From positions 62,001 to 126,000 of the forward strand of contig CAWHTX010000009.1 in the NCBI GenBank assembly GCA_963832355.1: 64,000 nt of DNA, written 5' to 3'. The first letter of the stretch is position 1. The number at the start of each line of letters is the position of its first letter. The notes beneath the pieces were generated by a model. The model ran no database searches, had not been told where the DNA came from, and saw nothing but the letters and a program-made list of their open reading frames with translations. Source of the DNA: DATFVA01 sp963832355. Lineage in GTDB: Bacteria > Bacteroidota > Ignavibacteria > Ignavibacteriales > Ignavibacteriaceae. Positions 34,736-44,572 of this stretch are shown here, one piece after another. The translations under genes and the position numbers were made by a program.

Positions 34736-35416
34736 ATGTCCCGTAATTCCTTAAAAAATATTCTCATCCTTCTAATCTTTGCTGCTGTTACAGGTTTCAT
34801 AGGATGCTCATCCAGCAGCTATACATCCAGATATGAAAGAGAAAATAAAGATGAAGAATCTCAGGAACACCAGCGCTTTTCTGACAATGAAGATATTACT
34901 TCACCTGATGATTCGCTTATAGAAGCAGACGATGAGATCCCTGATGACCAGGGAATAGATATAACTGCTGTTATGAAACAGCTTCATACCGATAACATGT
35001 CGACTGACATTAATGCTGATAACAGCTCGATGAAGGAAAAACTGCTGATGGAGATCATTAAATACCTGAATACACCTTATAAATACGGCGGCAACACTGC
35101 AAACGGAATAGATTGTTCGGCATTTACACAAACAGTTTTTCGCAATGTTTTATCTCTCGATCTGAACAGATCAGCAAGAGAACAATACAGGCAGGGGATT
35201 GAAATCACCAACCGGGATAATCTTAAATTCGGTGATCTTGTTTTCTTTAATACCCGGAGAAGAGTCAGGCCCGGCCATGTCGGTATCTACATAGGGGATA
35301 ATCTTTTTGCCCACGCCAGCTCAAGAAACGGTGTTATAGTTTCATCACTTGACCAGGATTATTACTCAAGACGCTTCATGGGGGGAAGAAGAGTCGAAGA
35401 CGAGGGTATTTTTTAA
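34736..35416 (+). CDS. NlpC/P60-family lipoprotein endopeptidase
   Basis: This is a predicted cell-wall hydrolase that cleaves peptidoglycan peptides. The 226 residues start with a lipoprotein signal ending FIGC (lipidated Cys24), followed by an acidic linker of about 80 residues. The NlpC/P60 domain has catalytic Cys127 in GIDCSAF, His181 in RPGHVGIYIG and the polar third site near His193 in LFAHASS. It starts 4 nt after rpoD. Length and motifs match Spr/NlpC-type enzymes. Confidence 0.9.
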   Translation: MSRNSLKNILILLIFAAVTGFIGCSSSSYTSRYERENKDEESQEHQRFSDNEDITSPDDSLIEADDEIPDDQGIDITAVMKQLHTDNMSTDINADNSSMKEKLLMEIIKYLNTPYKYGGNTANGIDCSAFTQTVFRNVLSLDLNRSAREQYRQGIEITNRDNLKFGDLVFFNTRRRVRPGHVGIYIGDNLFAHASSRNGVIVSSLDQDYYSRRFMGGRRVEDEGIF

Positions 35417-35493
35417 TACCAGGTAATTGTTGTCATATCAATACGTTATAGATTTTTATTAACTTGTATCTTTACATCCATTCAGGAAATCTA

Positions 35494-36348
35494 ATGCACC
35501 GCTACTTATCTTTCCTCATTATCTCTATTATTTTCCTTACTAATACATCCTTTCCCGGAGATCAAAACGGGGGTGATTCGCTCAAAACTATCCAGACCTC
35601 ACCCGGCGCTTACCAGCTGATAAAATATGATGTCACCAAAAGTTTATACGACGGGTGGGATATTCTCAGGGCACCCACCCATTTTACCACAACTGACTGG
35701 GCAATAACCGGATCAATACTGGGCGGCACTGCTCTCACAATGCTCCTTGATGATGAAGTAAGGAGTGCGGTAAGAGGGAATCAGTCTGGCTCTCTCGATG
35801 ATATTACGAAGGCCGGTAAATACTATGGTGAAGTAGTTCCAGCCGTTTCGCTGTCTGCCGGAATATATGCCGCCGGATTAATTTTTAATGAACGGTCTGT
35901 TTCACTAACGGGAAGGCTTCTTGCAGAATCACTTCTTTATGCGGGTACAATCAATATACTGCTTAAGATGATTTTCTCCCGCAGCCGCCCTTACAATAAT
36001 AAAGGCAACGCCGACTTTGGAAACTATAACTTCGATAATGCAAATTATTCACTGCCATCGGGACATACTACTGTTGCATTTACTGTATCTACTGTACTGG
36101 CTGAAAGAATAAATAATATTTATGCAACTATCGGGTTATATGGACTCGCAGCACTTACAGGTTACCAGAGAGTATATTCGGATAATCACTGGTTTTCAGA
36201 TACTATTCTTGGTGCAGCAATCGGGATAGTAATAAGCAGGGCAGTGGTAAAGCTTAATGAAGAAGATCCTTACGAAAACCAGATCCCGGAACTGATCCTG
36301 TTTCCGGTTGACGGGGGATTCAGGATAGGATTAAATTTTAATTTATGA
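35494..36348 (+). CDS. PAP2-family phosphatase, secreted or outer-membrane associated
   Basis: The ATG at 35494 has AGGAA 5 nt upstream and gives a signal peptide (MHRYLSFLIISIIFLTNTSF). An in-frame TTG at 35464 would add 10 residues with no signal logic and is rejected. The 284-residue protein has the three PAP2 motifs: K-x6-RP in KMIFSRSRPY, PSGHTT, and SR/H in YQRVYSDNHWFSDTILGAA. Several hydrophobic helices surround them. The substrate may be a lipid phosphate or undecaprenyl diphosphate, which cannot be decided here. Confidence 0.85.
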   Translation: MHRYLSFLIISIIFLTNTSFPGDQNGGDSLKTIQTSPGAYQLIKYDVTKSLYDGWDILRAPTHFTTTDWAITGSILGGTALTMLLDDEVRSAVRGNQSGSLDDITKAGKYYGEVVPAVSLSAGIYAAGLIFNERSVSLTGRLLAESLLYAGTINILLKMIFSRSRPYNNKGNADFGNYNFDNANYSLPSGHTTVAFTVSTVLAERINNIYATIGLYGLAALTGYQRVYSDNHWFSDTILGAAIGIVISRAVVKLNEEDPYENQIPELILFPVDGGFRIGLNFNL

Positions 36349-36492
36349 GAATTTTCTTCTGAGGATCTCTGCCAGGGTGAACTGCGTTCCATCAATGATT
36401 TAATGAGACGGATATGATAGTTAAAACCTATTGCCGTAATTGTAACTGTTTGTAATATATATACTTACACCGAAGTCAAGAGAATAAAAAAA

Positions 36493-36520
36493 AGGCTGTC
36501 TCACAGACAGCCTCATTTTT
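36493..36520. terminator. Bidirectional terminator between convergent genes (GGCTGTCT family)
   Basis: AGGCTGTCT (36493-36501) pairs perfectly with AGACAGCCT (36505-36513) around a 3-nt loop. A T tract follows on the + strand and an A tract (36486-36493) precedes it, giving a U tract on the - strand. It lies just past the nrdJ stop and downstream of the PAP2 gene. Confidence 0.88.
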
Positions 36521-36540
36521 TTAAGATCAGAAAAAACTAA

Positions 36541-39500
36541 CTAGCTGCAGCCTGAGGTCGATCCACAGGTCATACATTTAAGACAAGTACCGTTTCTTAC
36601 CATAGTCATACTCTGACACTCGATACAGATATCTCCTGTATATCCTGCCTCAATTGCCCGCCTGACTTTGGAAGTCATACTATGGTTTACCTGTGCAAAT
36701 CCTTCCGGATGTTTTGCCTGGTTTCCTCCTTTGGGAGAGATACTATATTCAAAAGAGCCGTTGTCTTTATCAAGATCGATCAGCCTTTCACTCACAACTT
36801 CTTCACTTTCGAACTCAGGTTCAATAATTTTCTTTACTATGCTGTGTGAAGTTTTGGTTTTAACCTCATCGTCTGCATGCGAAAGATCATTTCTGCCGAG
36901 GTAAGTAACCGCAAGTTCACGGAAGATATAGTCAATAACAGACGTAGCCATTTTGATTTTCTCATTTCCGGAGACTATACCGCTTGGTTCGAATCGGGTG
37001 AAGACAAAAGCATCAACAAATTCTTCCAGCGGCACACCATGCTGAAGTCCCAGTGAAATAGAAATTGCAAAACAGTTCAGCAGACTCCTGAAAGCCGCAC
37101 CTTCGCGATGCATATCAATAAATATTTCACCGAGCTGTCCATTATCATATTCTCCGGTTCTGATGTAAACCGACTGGCCGTTTATCTTAGCCTTTTGTGT
37201 GTAACCTGTTCTTCTGTCAGGAAGTCTCCTTCTTTTGGCGATATACCTGTGAATGATCTTCTCTGCTACCTTAACGATATCGTTATTTTCCTTATCCTCA
37301 AGAAGTGCTTCAAGTTCTTCCTCGCTTACAGAATTAAGAGGCTGAGAAAGCTTTGATCCGTCACGGTAAAGAGCATTTGCCTTGATACCGAGTTTCCAGG
37401 ATTGAGTATACGCATCTTTAATATCTTCTACAGTTGCCTGGTTAGGCAGGTTAATTGTTTTTGAGATCGCTCCTGAAATAAACGGTTGTGCGGAAGCCAT
37501 CATTCTTATATGTGCAATGGGACGTATAAACCGGGTGCCTTTTTTACCGCATTTATTAGCAGTGTCGAATACAGGATAATGTTCATGTTTCAGGAAAGGA
37601 GCTCCTTCCACAGTCATTGTGCCGCATACATAGTCGTTTGCTGAAGCAATTTCCTGTTTCGAAAAGCCCAATGCACTGAGTAGGTTGAAATCGTAAGAAT
37701 CGATATCGTCTTCAGGTATGTTAAGTTTCTTTGTCAGGAAATCCAGTCCAAGAGTATACTTATTAAAGGCAAAACTCAGCTCAAAAACCGAGGGAAGTAC
37801 ACGTTCAATTTTAGCAAGAGCCTCCTCAGAAAAGCCTTTAGCCTTAAGCGATTCGTGGTTTATATAAGGACACCCTTCAAGAGATCCTGACCCTTTTGCA
37901 TATTTAACAATTTCATTTATCTGGTCTTTATTATAACCCATTCTTTCCAGGGCCGGAGGAATAGATTGGTTGATTATCTTGAAGTAGCCTCCGCCCGCCA
38001 GTTTTTTGAACTTAACCAGTGCGAAATCCGGTTCAACTCCGGTTGTATCACAGTCCATTACCAGCCCGATTGTTCCGGTCGGGGCAATTACTGTAACCTG
38101 TGCATTCCTGAAGCCGTATTGGGTTCCCATTTCAAGAGCAAGGTCAGCATCCTCTCTTGCGGCTTTCAGAAGATCTGAAGGACAGTGCTTGGGATTTATT
38201 CCAACCGGATAAATAGAAAGACCCTCGTACTCCTCGTGGGGTACATTATAAGCTGCCCTGCGGTGGTTCCTGATAACCCTCAGCATAGCTTCCTTATTCT
38301 TTTCATATTTGCTGAAGGGTCCGGCCTCTTTTGCCATTTCAGCAGAAGTTGCATACGACGTCATATGCATAATTGCCGTCAATGCCCCGCAGATAGCAAA
38401 ACCTTCATTGCTATCGTAAGGAATTCCCTGGAGCATGAGCAGCGAACCCAGGTTCGCATATCCGAGACCAAGAGTACGGAAATCATAACTCAGCTGGGCT
38501 ATCTCCTTGCTCGGGAACTGAGCCATGAGAACGCTGATCTCCAGAACTATCGTCCAGAGCCTGACAGCATGGCGGTAAGGAGTTATTGAAAACTTTTTAG
38601 ATTCTGAATCGTAGAACTTTACAAGGTTCAATGATGCCAGATTGCAGGCAGTGTCGTCGAGAAACATATACTCGCTGCAGGGATTGGATGCTTTAATTTC
38701 ACCGTTACCGGGGCAGGTATGCCATTCGTTTATAGTAGTATGGAACTGTATTCCAGGATCGGCACAGGACCATGCCGCATAGCTTATATCTTCAAATAAG
38801 TCTCTTGCCCTTAAAGATTTACTCGGTTTGGGCGTGCGGTTTTCTTTTTTCGCCTTTTTCTTCTCTGTTCTCCAGTAAAGATTCCAGTCGCCGTCATTCT
38901 GAACAGCTTCCATAAACTTATTGGTAACACGTATTGAGTTATTGGAATTCTGTCCCGATACCGTGGCATATGCATCCGAATTCCAATCTACATCATAAAC
39001 AGGAAATTCAATCGATTTAAATCCAAGTTTTGCAAGCTGAATTACTCTTTCTATATAATTATTGGGTATCTGGGCTCTCCTGGCTTCCAGTACGGCATGT
39101 TTAAGCTTTTTGTTAGAATTCTTATTAAACCTGTCATTCTCAGGATGTTCATCATAACAGGCCCTCATTATGGTATTCAGATGATAATTGCACAGCTTTG
39201 AACCGGCTACAAGAGAAGCAACTTTCTGCTCTTCCGTTACTTTCCAGTTTATGTATTCCTCTATATCCGGATGATCAAGATCCAGGGTTACCATCTTTGC
39301 TGCGCGGCGTGTAGTTCCGCCCGACTTAATTGCCCCGGCTGCTCTATCGCCTATTTTCAGGAACGACATTAATCCGGAAGATCTTCCGCCGCCGCTCAGA
39401 GGTTCATTTAGACCTCTGATTTCTGAGAAGTTTGATCCCGTACCGGAACCGTATTTAAATAGCCTGGCTTCACGTACCCACAAATCCATAATCCCGCCTT

Positions 39501-40131
39501 CATTAACCAGGTCATCGTTAACTGATTGAATAAAGCAGGCATGAGGCTGCGGATGAGTATAAGCATCGGATGAAGCGGTAAGTTCACCTGTTTTGTAATC
39601 TACATAATAATGCCCCTGAGAGGGACCTGTAATCCCGTAAGCCCAGTTAAGACCTGTATTGAACCACTGAGGGCTATTCGGTGCTGACATCTGGTTAGCC
39701 AGCATATACATCATCTCATCGTAAAAAGCTTTTGCATCTTCTTCGCCGTCGAAATAATTTGCCTGCCAGCCCCAATATGTCCAGTTTCCGGCAAGTCTGT
39801 GGAAAACCTGCCTTGCATCAGTTTCTGATGAATATCTTTCTTTTTCAGGCAACTGTTCCATTTTGTCAAGGTCAGCTTTTGAGGACTGCAGCCAGGAGGG
39901 CACACCTTTCTCTCTAACTTTTTTTAACAGCTTCGGAACACCTGCTTTACGGAAATATTTTTGTGCGATTATGTCTGTTGCTACCTGTGACCATTGAGAC
40001 GGTACATACACATCATCCATATGAAAAACTATAGATCCATCGGGATTTTTTATCTCACTGACTCTCTTCACAAAATCAAACGAGGATAGAGGATCTTCTC
40101 CTGCTTTTGTAAACAATCTTTTAATCTGCAT
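36541..40131 (-). CDS. nrdJ: Adenosylcobalamin-dependent (class II) ribonucleotide reductase
   Basis: This enzyme reduces ribonucleotides to deoxyribonucleotides, using B12 to generate a thiyl radical, and so works with or without oxygen. The 1196 residues contain the substrate-site pattern NPCSEYMFLDDTACNLASLN, the finger-loop region and the second-half motif VIAPTGTIGLVMDCDTTGVEPD. The C-terminus has a zinc-ribbon-like Cys set (CIECQ ... CLKCMTCGSTSGCS). This layout is that of the large NrdJ form of about 1200 residues. No B12 riboswitch was recognised in the 5' region. No class I or III enzyme is in the window. Confidence 0.94.
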   Translation of the reverse strand: MQIKRLFTKAGEDPLSSFDFVKRVSEIKNPDGSIVFHMDDVYVPSQWSQVATDIIAQKYFRKAGVPKLLKKVREKGVPSWLQSSKADLDKMEQLPEKERYSSETDARQVFHRLAGNWTYWGWQANYFDGEEDAKAFYDEMMYMLANQMSAPNSPQWFNTGLNWAYGITGPSQGHYYVDYKTGELTASSDAYTHPQPHACFIQSVNDDLVNEGGIMDLWVREARLFKYGSGTGSNFSEIRGLNEPLSGGGRSSGLMSFLKIGDRAAGAIKSGGTTRRAAKMVTLDLDHPDIEEYINWKVTEEQKVASLVAGSKLCNYHLNTIMRACYDEHPENDRFNKNSNKKLKHAVLEARRAQIPNNYIERVIQLAKLGFKSIEFPVYDVDWNSDAYATVSGQNSNNSIRVTNKFMEAVQNDGDWNLYWRTEKKKAKKENRTPKPSKSLRARDLFEDISYAAWSCADPGIQFHTTINEWHTCPGNGEIKASNPCSEYMFLDDTACNLASLNLVKFYDSESKKFSITPYRHAVRLWTIVLEISVLMAQFPSKEIAQLSYDFRTLGLGYANLGSLLMLQGIPYDSNEGFAICGALTAIMHMTSYATSAEMAKEAGPFSKYEKNKEAMLRVIRNHRRAAYNVPHEEYEGLSIYPVGINPKHCPSDLLKAAREDADLALEMGTQYGFRNAQVTVIAPTGTIGLVMDCDTTGVEPDFALVKFKKLAGGGYFKIINQSIPPALERMGYNKDQINEIVKYAKGSGSLEGCPYINHESLKAKGFSEEALAKIERVLPSVFELSFAFNKYTLGLDFLTKKLNIPEDDIDSYDFNLLSALGFSKQEIASANDYVCGTMTVEGAPFLKHEHYPVFDTANKCGKKGTRFIRPIAHIRMMASAQPFISGAISKTINLPNQATVEDIKDAYTQSWKLGIKANALYRDGSKLSQPLNSVSEEELEALLEDKENNDIVKVAEKIIHRYIAKRRRLPDRRTGYTQKAKINGQSVYIRTGEYDNGQLGEIFIDMHREGAAFRSLLNCFAISISLGLQHGVPLEEFVDAFVFTRFEPSGIVSGNEKIKMATSVIDYIFRELAVTYLGRNDLSHADDEVKTKTSHSIVKKIIEPEFESEEVVSERLIDLDKDNGSFEYSISPKGGNQAKHPEGFAQVNHSMTSKVRRAIEAGYTGDICIECQSMTMVRNGTCLKCMTCGSTSGCS

Positions 40132-40659
40132 TAAATACTCCCTGGCTTAATGTGATTATCATAAAGTTAATTTTCTTTTCAGAAATGTAAACTAGCTGTC
40201 CATTAAAAGAGATGTTACGGTAGTTTGAATAAAACTTCTGAATATTTTTATTAAAATAAATCTTCTCTCTCATTAAGGATAATTTGGATTGAATTTTTCT
40301 TGTTGCGACTGATCAGAAACTAAAAAATTTTTTTCTGAAAGGAAATAATCAGGCGAAAAAAATTTTAATGAACTCAGCTTTATGTACAAACATTATCATA
40401 TTTTGTTTTAAAAACAAAAAAGAAATTTTTTCAATTAATTTGCATCTCATCCTATTTTTTTTACTACCCTGTAAACAGAAGGTTTCGTCATATATTTATA
40501 CACTTATTACGGTTAAAAAATTTTCATATAAATCTTACTGCCGTACGCCTGTATGAGATTTTAACCGGTCATAATAATAACGTGTTTCCTTCCTGTTAGT
40601 TTTTTATTTTTGAGTCTGTGATTCAGGTAATGTTTTTAATCACACTTTCGGGAGAAAAA
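40132..40659. other. AT-rich divergent intergenic region
   Basis: This 528-nt stretch between nrdJ (-) and the ABC transporter genes (+) is very AT-rich with long A and T runs. A weak hairpin (TCAGAAA 40313-40319 with TTTCTGA 40332-40338) is present without a T tract. No convincing gene, cobalamin riboswitch or repeat was seen. It must hold promoters for both sides, but only one -7-like element, TATTTTTG at 40605-40612, is evident. Confidence 0.6.
40605..40612 (+). promoter_or_regulatory. Candidate -7 element for the ABC transporter operon
   Basis: TATTTTTG matches TAnnTTTG exactly, but no TTTG lies 19-21 nt upstream. A start point near 40619 would give a leader of about 40 nt to the TTG start at 40660, and would leave no leader for the GTG at 40618, favouring the shorter protein. 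Confidence 0.35.
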
Positions 40660-41580
40660 TTGACCGACGACAAAATTATCGAGATCAGAAACCTGAGTAA
40701 GGAATTCAAAGAAGTAAAAGCTGTGAACAGCCTCAACCTGAATGTTTACCAGGGAGATGTATTCGGATTTCTTGGACCCAACGGTGCCGGAAAAAGTACC
40801 ACAATCAGGATGCTGATGTCGCTTATAAACCCTACCGAAGGTGAGATCAAAATCTTTGGAAAATCGCTTAAAAAGGAAAGAAATTCCATTCTGCAGCGAA
40901 TCGGTGCGATCGTTGAAAAACCAGATTTTTACGGATATCTCAGTGCGTATAAAAATCTTGAAATCCTGGGCCGGATTTCAGGGATAGATGCTTCCAGGCA
41001 GAAAATAATGAGTGTGCTGGAACTGGTAGGACTGGAAAAAAGGTTTAACAGTAAGGTGAAAACTTTTTCGCATGGGATGAAGCAAAGACTTGGTCTGGCA
41101 CAGGCCCTGCTGCACGACCCTGACCTCATCATACTTGATGAGCCGACAACAGGTCTGGATCCGCAGGGTATGAAGGAGATAAGAGAACTTATAATTCATC
41201 TTAGCAGAGATAGAAAAAAGACGCTCTTTTTATCATCTCATATCCTGTATGAAGTGGAACTTGTTGCCAACAGAATGATCATTATTAACAAGGGTAAGAC
41301 CATGGTAGAGGGCAAAGTAAATGAGCTGCTTAATATGAATAAACTTAAGGTGACATTTGAGGTGAATGATTCCTCGAAAGCAAAGGAAGTTATAAACAGT
41401 ACCGACTTCATCAATGACCTTGAGTCGACCATTAATAATACGATGATCTTCTCTCTTTCCTCTGAAAAAATTGCGCTCCTAAACCGATACCTGGTCGAAA
41501 ATAATATTGAAGTCAGTGCAGTTATCCCCACCAGGTCCCTTGAAGAATATTTCCTTAACATTACAGAGAAAGCAACCTAA
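40660..41580 (+). CDS. ABC transporter ATP-binding protein (ABC-2 type exporter)
   Basis: This is the ATPase subunit of an ABC-2 exporter. TTG at 40660 has GGGAG (40650-40654) 5 nt upstream and gives MTDDKIIEIRNLSKEF, the usual family start, with 306 residues. An in-frame GTG at 40618 would add 14 atypical residues. Visible are Walker A GPNGAGKST (about 39-47), a signature-like FSHGMKQRLGLAQALL, Walker B LIILDEPTTGLDP and the switch His in LFLSSHILYEVE. The C-terminal 80 residues are the regulatory domain common in this subfamily. It directly abuts the permease gene. The substrate is unknown. Confidence 0.92.
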   Translation: MTDDKIIEIRNLSKEFKEVKAVNSLNLNVYQGDVFGFLGPNGAGKSTTIRMLMSLINPTEGEIKIFGKSLKKERNSILQRIGAIVEKPDFYGYLSAYKNLEILGRISGIDASRQKIMSVLELVGLEKRFNSKVKTFSHGMKQRLGLAQALLHDPDLIILDEPTTGLDPQGMKEIRELIIHLSRDRKKTLFLSSHILYEVELVANRMIIINKGKTMVEGKVNELLNMNKLKVTFEVNDSSKAKEVINSTDFINDLESTINNTMIFSLSSEKIALLNRYLVENNIEVSAVIPTRSLEEYFLNITEKAT

Positions 41581-42420
41581 ATGCTAACACTGATCCAGAT
41601 AGAACTTTATAAAATTTTTAAAAAATGGCGAACTTACATAGGCTTCCTCGTAATTGCTGTTATAGTTCCGGTTATTAATTTTGCTATGCTGGCTGAAGGC
41701 GAGAAATCTCTGGATTTCATGACAAGAAATCTGCAGCAGTCATTCGTCTTCGTCGGTAATCTATTGAACGGATACCTGATCTCATACTTCATTCTAACAA
41801 GTCTTGCAGTACATATTCCTTTTCTTATCGCCCTTGTAGCGGGCGACCTCCTGGCCGGAGAAGCCACCGCAGGTACTTACCGCCTTCTTTTAACCCGGCC
41901 TGTTTCCAGGATGAAGATTGTGACTGCGAAGTTTATCGCAGGACTTATTTATTCTAATCTTCTTGTTCTGTGGCTGGCAATAATTAGTCTTGGGCTGGGT
42001 ATTCTTATGTTCGGCATAGGGGAACTGATCGTAATTAAAAGCAGCGGCATAATTATCTTTGCCAGGGCAGATGTTTTCTGGAGGTTTTTAATAGCTTATG
42101 GATTTGCAGGGCTCAGTATGACTGTAGTTACGGCTCTGGCTTTCTTTTTCTCCTCGCTTGTAGAAAATGCAATCGGGCCTATTATTTCAACGATGGCTGT
42201 AATTATTGTTTTTCTCATACTGTCAGCCATACAGGTCAACTTTTTCCGGAACCTCGAACCGTATCTTTTTACCACATATATGTCATCCTGGAGAATGCTC
42301 TTTGATGATCCGGTTGATTTTGCAGGTTTCTTTAAGTCCGTTGCAGTGCTATCCGGTCATATTGTTGTTCTGTTTGCCATTACTGCCATTATTTTTAAGA
42401 GAAAAGATATCCTTACCTGA
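41581..42420 (+). CDS. ABC-2 type transporter permease
   Basis: This 279-residue membrane protein has about six hydrophobic helices and the LLAGEATAGTYRLLLTRPVS motif typical of NosY/ABC-2 permeases, placed after the second membrane segment. Its ATG follows the ATPase stop codon directly, so the two subunits are coupled and form one exporter. A LolA-like periplasmic protein follows 18 nt later, which hints at an envelope-related substrate, but this is inference. Confidence 0.88.
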   Translation: MLTLIQIELYKIFKKWRTYIGFLVIAVIVPVINFAMLAEGEKSLDFMTRNLQQSFVFVGNLLNGYLISYFILTSLAVHIPFLIALVAGDLLAGEATAGTYRLLLTRPVSRMKIVTAKFIAGLIYSNLLVLWLAIISLGLGILMFGIGELIVIKSSGIIIFARADVFWRFLIAYGFAGLSMTVVTALAFFFSSLVENAIGPIISTMAVIIVFLILSAIQVNFFRNLEPYLFTTYMSSWRMLFDDPVDFAGFFKSVAVLSGHIVVLFAITAIIFKRKDILT

Positions 42421-42438
42421 AAGGAAAAAGGAAATAAA

Positions 42439-43143
42439 ATGATCGTAAAAAATCTTATAATTTTAATTCTTTTAACAACTGCCTCGTTCGCACAAAACCT
42501 CAAACCGGAAGATGTTCTTGAAAAGGTGAAAGAAAATTTCGGAAGAGTTAATGATTACGAGGTTAATGTAACTATAAAGGTAGATGTCAATTTTCTAAAA
42601 GTACCTGAATCTAAGGCGACTATATTTTACAAAAAACCCGATAAAATCAGGCTAAAATCAGAAGGGTTTGCACTTCTGCCAAAAGAAGGTCTCAACTTTT
42701 CACCCTACAGTTTTTTACAGGGAGATTATACAGCTATTTTCGATAAGGAGAAGGAAATAGACGGCAGACCATGTTACACCGTCAAAATCATTCCGCTGGG
42801 AGACAGAGGCGATCTTATTCTTACGACTTTATATATAGATAAAGAAAAGTTTATCATAAGAAGGATCGAATCAACAACAAAAACGAACGGCACTTTTTCG
42901 ATAGATCTGAATTATGATAATAACATTAAATACCCTCTCCCGTCACAGATGATATTTACATTCAATGTTCAGAAAATGCAGATGCCGAAAGAAATTACCG
43001 GGGATATTGGAGGGGAGGAAAATTCAGAAAAAGAAAATCATTCCAGGAATAAAACTACCACAGGAAAAGTTTATATCAGTTATTCTGATTATAAAATTAA
43101 TAAGGGGATCCCTGACAGTGTTTTTGATGAAAATAAAAAATAA
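42439..43143 (+). CDS. Periplasmic LolA-like outer-membrane lipoprotein-sorting protein
   Basis: The 234 residues begin with a signal peptide (MIVKNLIILILLTTASFA, cleavage near residue 18-19) and continue with a pattern typical of the LolA/LolB fold: DVLEKVKENFGRVNDYEVNV, FYKKPDKIRLKSEGF, and later beta strands such as TLYIDKEKFIIRRIE. It could carry lipoprotein or another lipid-like ligand across the periplasm. The upstream ABC exporter may be its partner. The stop codon is immediately followed by a GGCTGTCT-family hairpin. Confidence 0.7.
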   Translation: MIVKNLIILILLTTASFAQNLKPEDVLEKVKENFGRVNDYEVNVTIKVDVNFLKVPESKATIFYKKPDKIRLKSEGFALLPKEGLNFSPYSFLQGDYTAIFDKEKEIDGRPCYTVKIIPLGDRGDLILTTLYIDKEKFIIRRIESTTKTNGTFSIDLNYDNNIKYPLPSQMIFTFNVQKMQMPKEITGDIGGEENSEKENHSRNKTTTGKVYISYSDYKINKGIPDSVFDENKK

Positions 43144-43172
43144 AAGGCTGTCTCATTTTTGAAACAGCCTCT
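43143..43172. terminator. Terminator between convergent genes (GGCTGTCT family)
   Basis: AGGCTGT (43145-43151) pairs with ACAGCCT (43164-43170), extended by two pairs across a C/A mismatch, with an ATTTTT loop. On the - strand it is followed by a T-rich run, so it best serves fabF. It begins right after the stop codon of the LolA-like gene. Confidence 0.7.
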
Positions 43173-43226
43173 CCGAAATTTTTATCGGCTTATTTATAAG
43201 GGGTTCGTGAAAAATATAGCTTAATA

Positions 43227-44486
43227 TCACACCGGGAATTTCCTGAAAATCACAGAAGTATTATGGCCTCCGAAACCAAAAGCATTACTGAGTGCGATAT
43301 TTACTTCCCTTTCCTGAGGTTTATTGAAAGTATAGTTAAGATCACACTCAGGATCAGGATTTTCAAAGTTTATTGTTGGCGGAATCCTGTTTTTATTTAT
43401 TGCATAAATTGAGGCTATTGCTTCCACTGCTCCTGCTGCTCCAAGGAGATGACCGGTCATACTCTTTGTAGATGAAAGGTTGATCTTATAAGCATAATCT
43501 CCGAAAACTTTCTTAATTGCTTTTGTTTCCCCGATATCACCCAATGGGGTTGAGGTTCCATGCATATTAATATAATCTATATCCTGTGGAGAAATTCCGG
43601 CGTCTTTAATTGCCATCTCCATGGACAGAATTGCTCCTATACCTTCCGGGTGAGGCGCGGTAATATGATAGGCGTCAGCAGAAAGGCCCATACCGATTAC
43701 TTCTGCATATATTTTAGCCCCTCTTTTTTGAGCATGTTCCAGTTCTTCAAGAACAAGACTTCCGCCGCCTTCTCCCATCACAAAACCGTCTCTTGTTGCA
43801 TCAAAAGGCCTGCTGGCAGTCTCCGGTGATTCGTTCCTCGTTGATAATGCCTTGTTGGCATTAAACCCCGCTATACCTATCTCATTTACGGCAGCTTCAC
43901 TTCCACCGGTAAGTATCATGTCGGCTTTATCCTGCTTGATCAGAAGGAAAGCATCAATCATATTATTATTGGCAGTTGCACAGGCAGAGACAATACAGTA
44001 GTTGGGGCCACGGAAACCATAATGAATAGAAATATATCCGGCGGCTATATCAGGTATAAGCATAGGAATAAAAAATGGTGAAACACGGTCGGGACCCTGG
44101 GTACTGTTTATCACTGACTGCTGATAGAAAGTTTCAATACCTCCTATTCCGCTGCCGTATATTACGCCGATCCTTGATTTTTCTTCATCCGATAATTCAC
44201 CTGTTTTAATTCCGGCATCATTAATTGCCTGGCCGGCTGAGGCGAGGGCGTACTGAGCATACCTGTCAAGCCGGCGGGCTGTTTTTTTCTCAATGTAATT
44301 TATGGGATCAAATCCCTTAACCTCGCAGGCAAATTTAGTTTTAACTCTTGAAGTATCGAAACCCTTTATCATTTCCGAACCGCTTTTCCCGATCATCATA
44401 TTTTCCCAGAATTCTTCAGGTGATAAGCCGATTGGAGTTAAAGCACCCATTCCAGTAACGACAACTCTTCTTTTAGCGTCTGCCAT
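43227..44486 (-). CDS. fabF: 3-oxoacyl-[acyl-carrier-protein] synthase II
   Basis: This condensing enzyme elongates acyl-ACP in fatty acid synthesis. The 419 residues carry the catalytic Cys169 in VSACATANN and two His sites in HGTSTPLGD and SMTGHLLGAAGAVEA. The N-terminus RRVVVTGMGALTPIG and the end SNAFGFGGHNTSVIF are typical. It is not next to acpP or other fab genes. A candidate promoter lies upstream at 44520-44550. Confidence 0.95.
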   Translation of the reverse strand: MADAKRRVVVTGMGALTPIGLSPEEFWENMMIGKSGSEMIKGFDTSRVKTKFACEVKGFDPINYIEKKTARRLDRYAQYALASAGQAINDAGIKTGELSDEEKSRIGVIYGSGIGGIETFYQQSVINSTQGPDRVSPFFIPMLIPDIAAGYISIHYGFRGPNYCIVSACATANNNMIDAFLLIKQDKADMILTGGSEAAVNEIGIAGFNANKALSTRNESPETASRPFDATRDGFVMGEGGGSLVLEELEHAQKRGAKIYAEVIGMGLSADAYHITAPHPEGIGAILSMEMAIKDAGISPQDIDYINMHGTSTPLGDIGETKAIKKVFGDYAYKINLSSTKSMTGHLLGAAGAVEAIASIYAINKNRIPPTINFENPDPECDLNYTFNKPQEREVNIALSNAFGFGGHNTSVIFRKFPV

Positions 44487-44519
44487 AAAAATTCCTGTTT
44501 TATTAGGTTTGGTTATTCT

Positions 44520-44550
44520 TAAAGATAGAAATTTAAGGTGTAAAGATAAA
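44520..44550 (-). promoter_or_regulatory. Candidate promoter for fabF
   Basis: On the - strand TTTA (44550-44547) is separated by 19 nt from TATCTTTA (44527-44520). Each element is one base off the TTTG/TAnnTTTG consensus. The leader to the ATG at 44486 would be about 27 nt, similar to that of the better-supported rocD promoter. Confidence 0.4.
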
Positions 44551-44572
44551 AACTTTTGCCGATAAACACTTA

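Noticed and set aside
35464..35493. TTG at 35464 as the start of the PAP2 gene
   Set aside because: The ATG at 35494 has a Shine-Dalgarno and begins a proper signal peptide.
40313..40338. Hairpin TCAGAAA/TTTCTGA as a terminator
   Set aside because: The stem is short and AT-rich with a 12-nt loop and no T tract after it.
40132..40659. Cobalamin riboswitch upstream of the B12-dependent reductase nrdJ
   Set aside because: I looked for a B12-box and conserved core on the - strand and saw none. A covariance-model search would be decisive.
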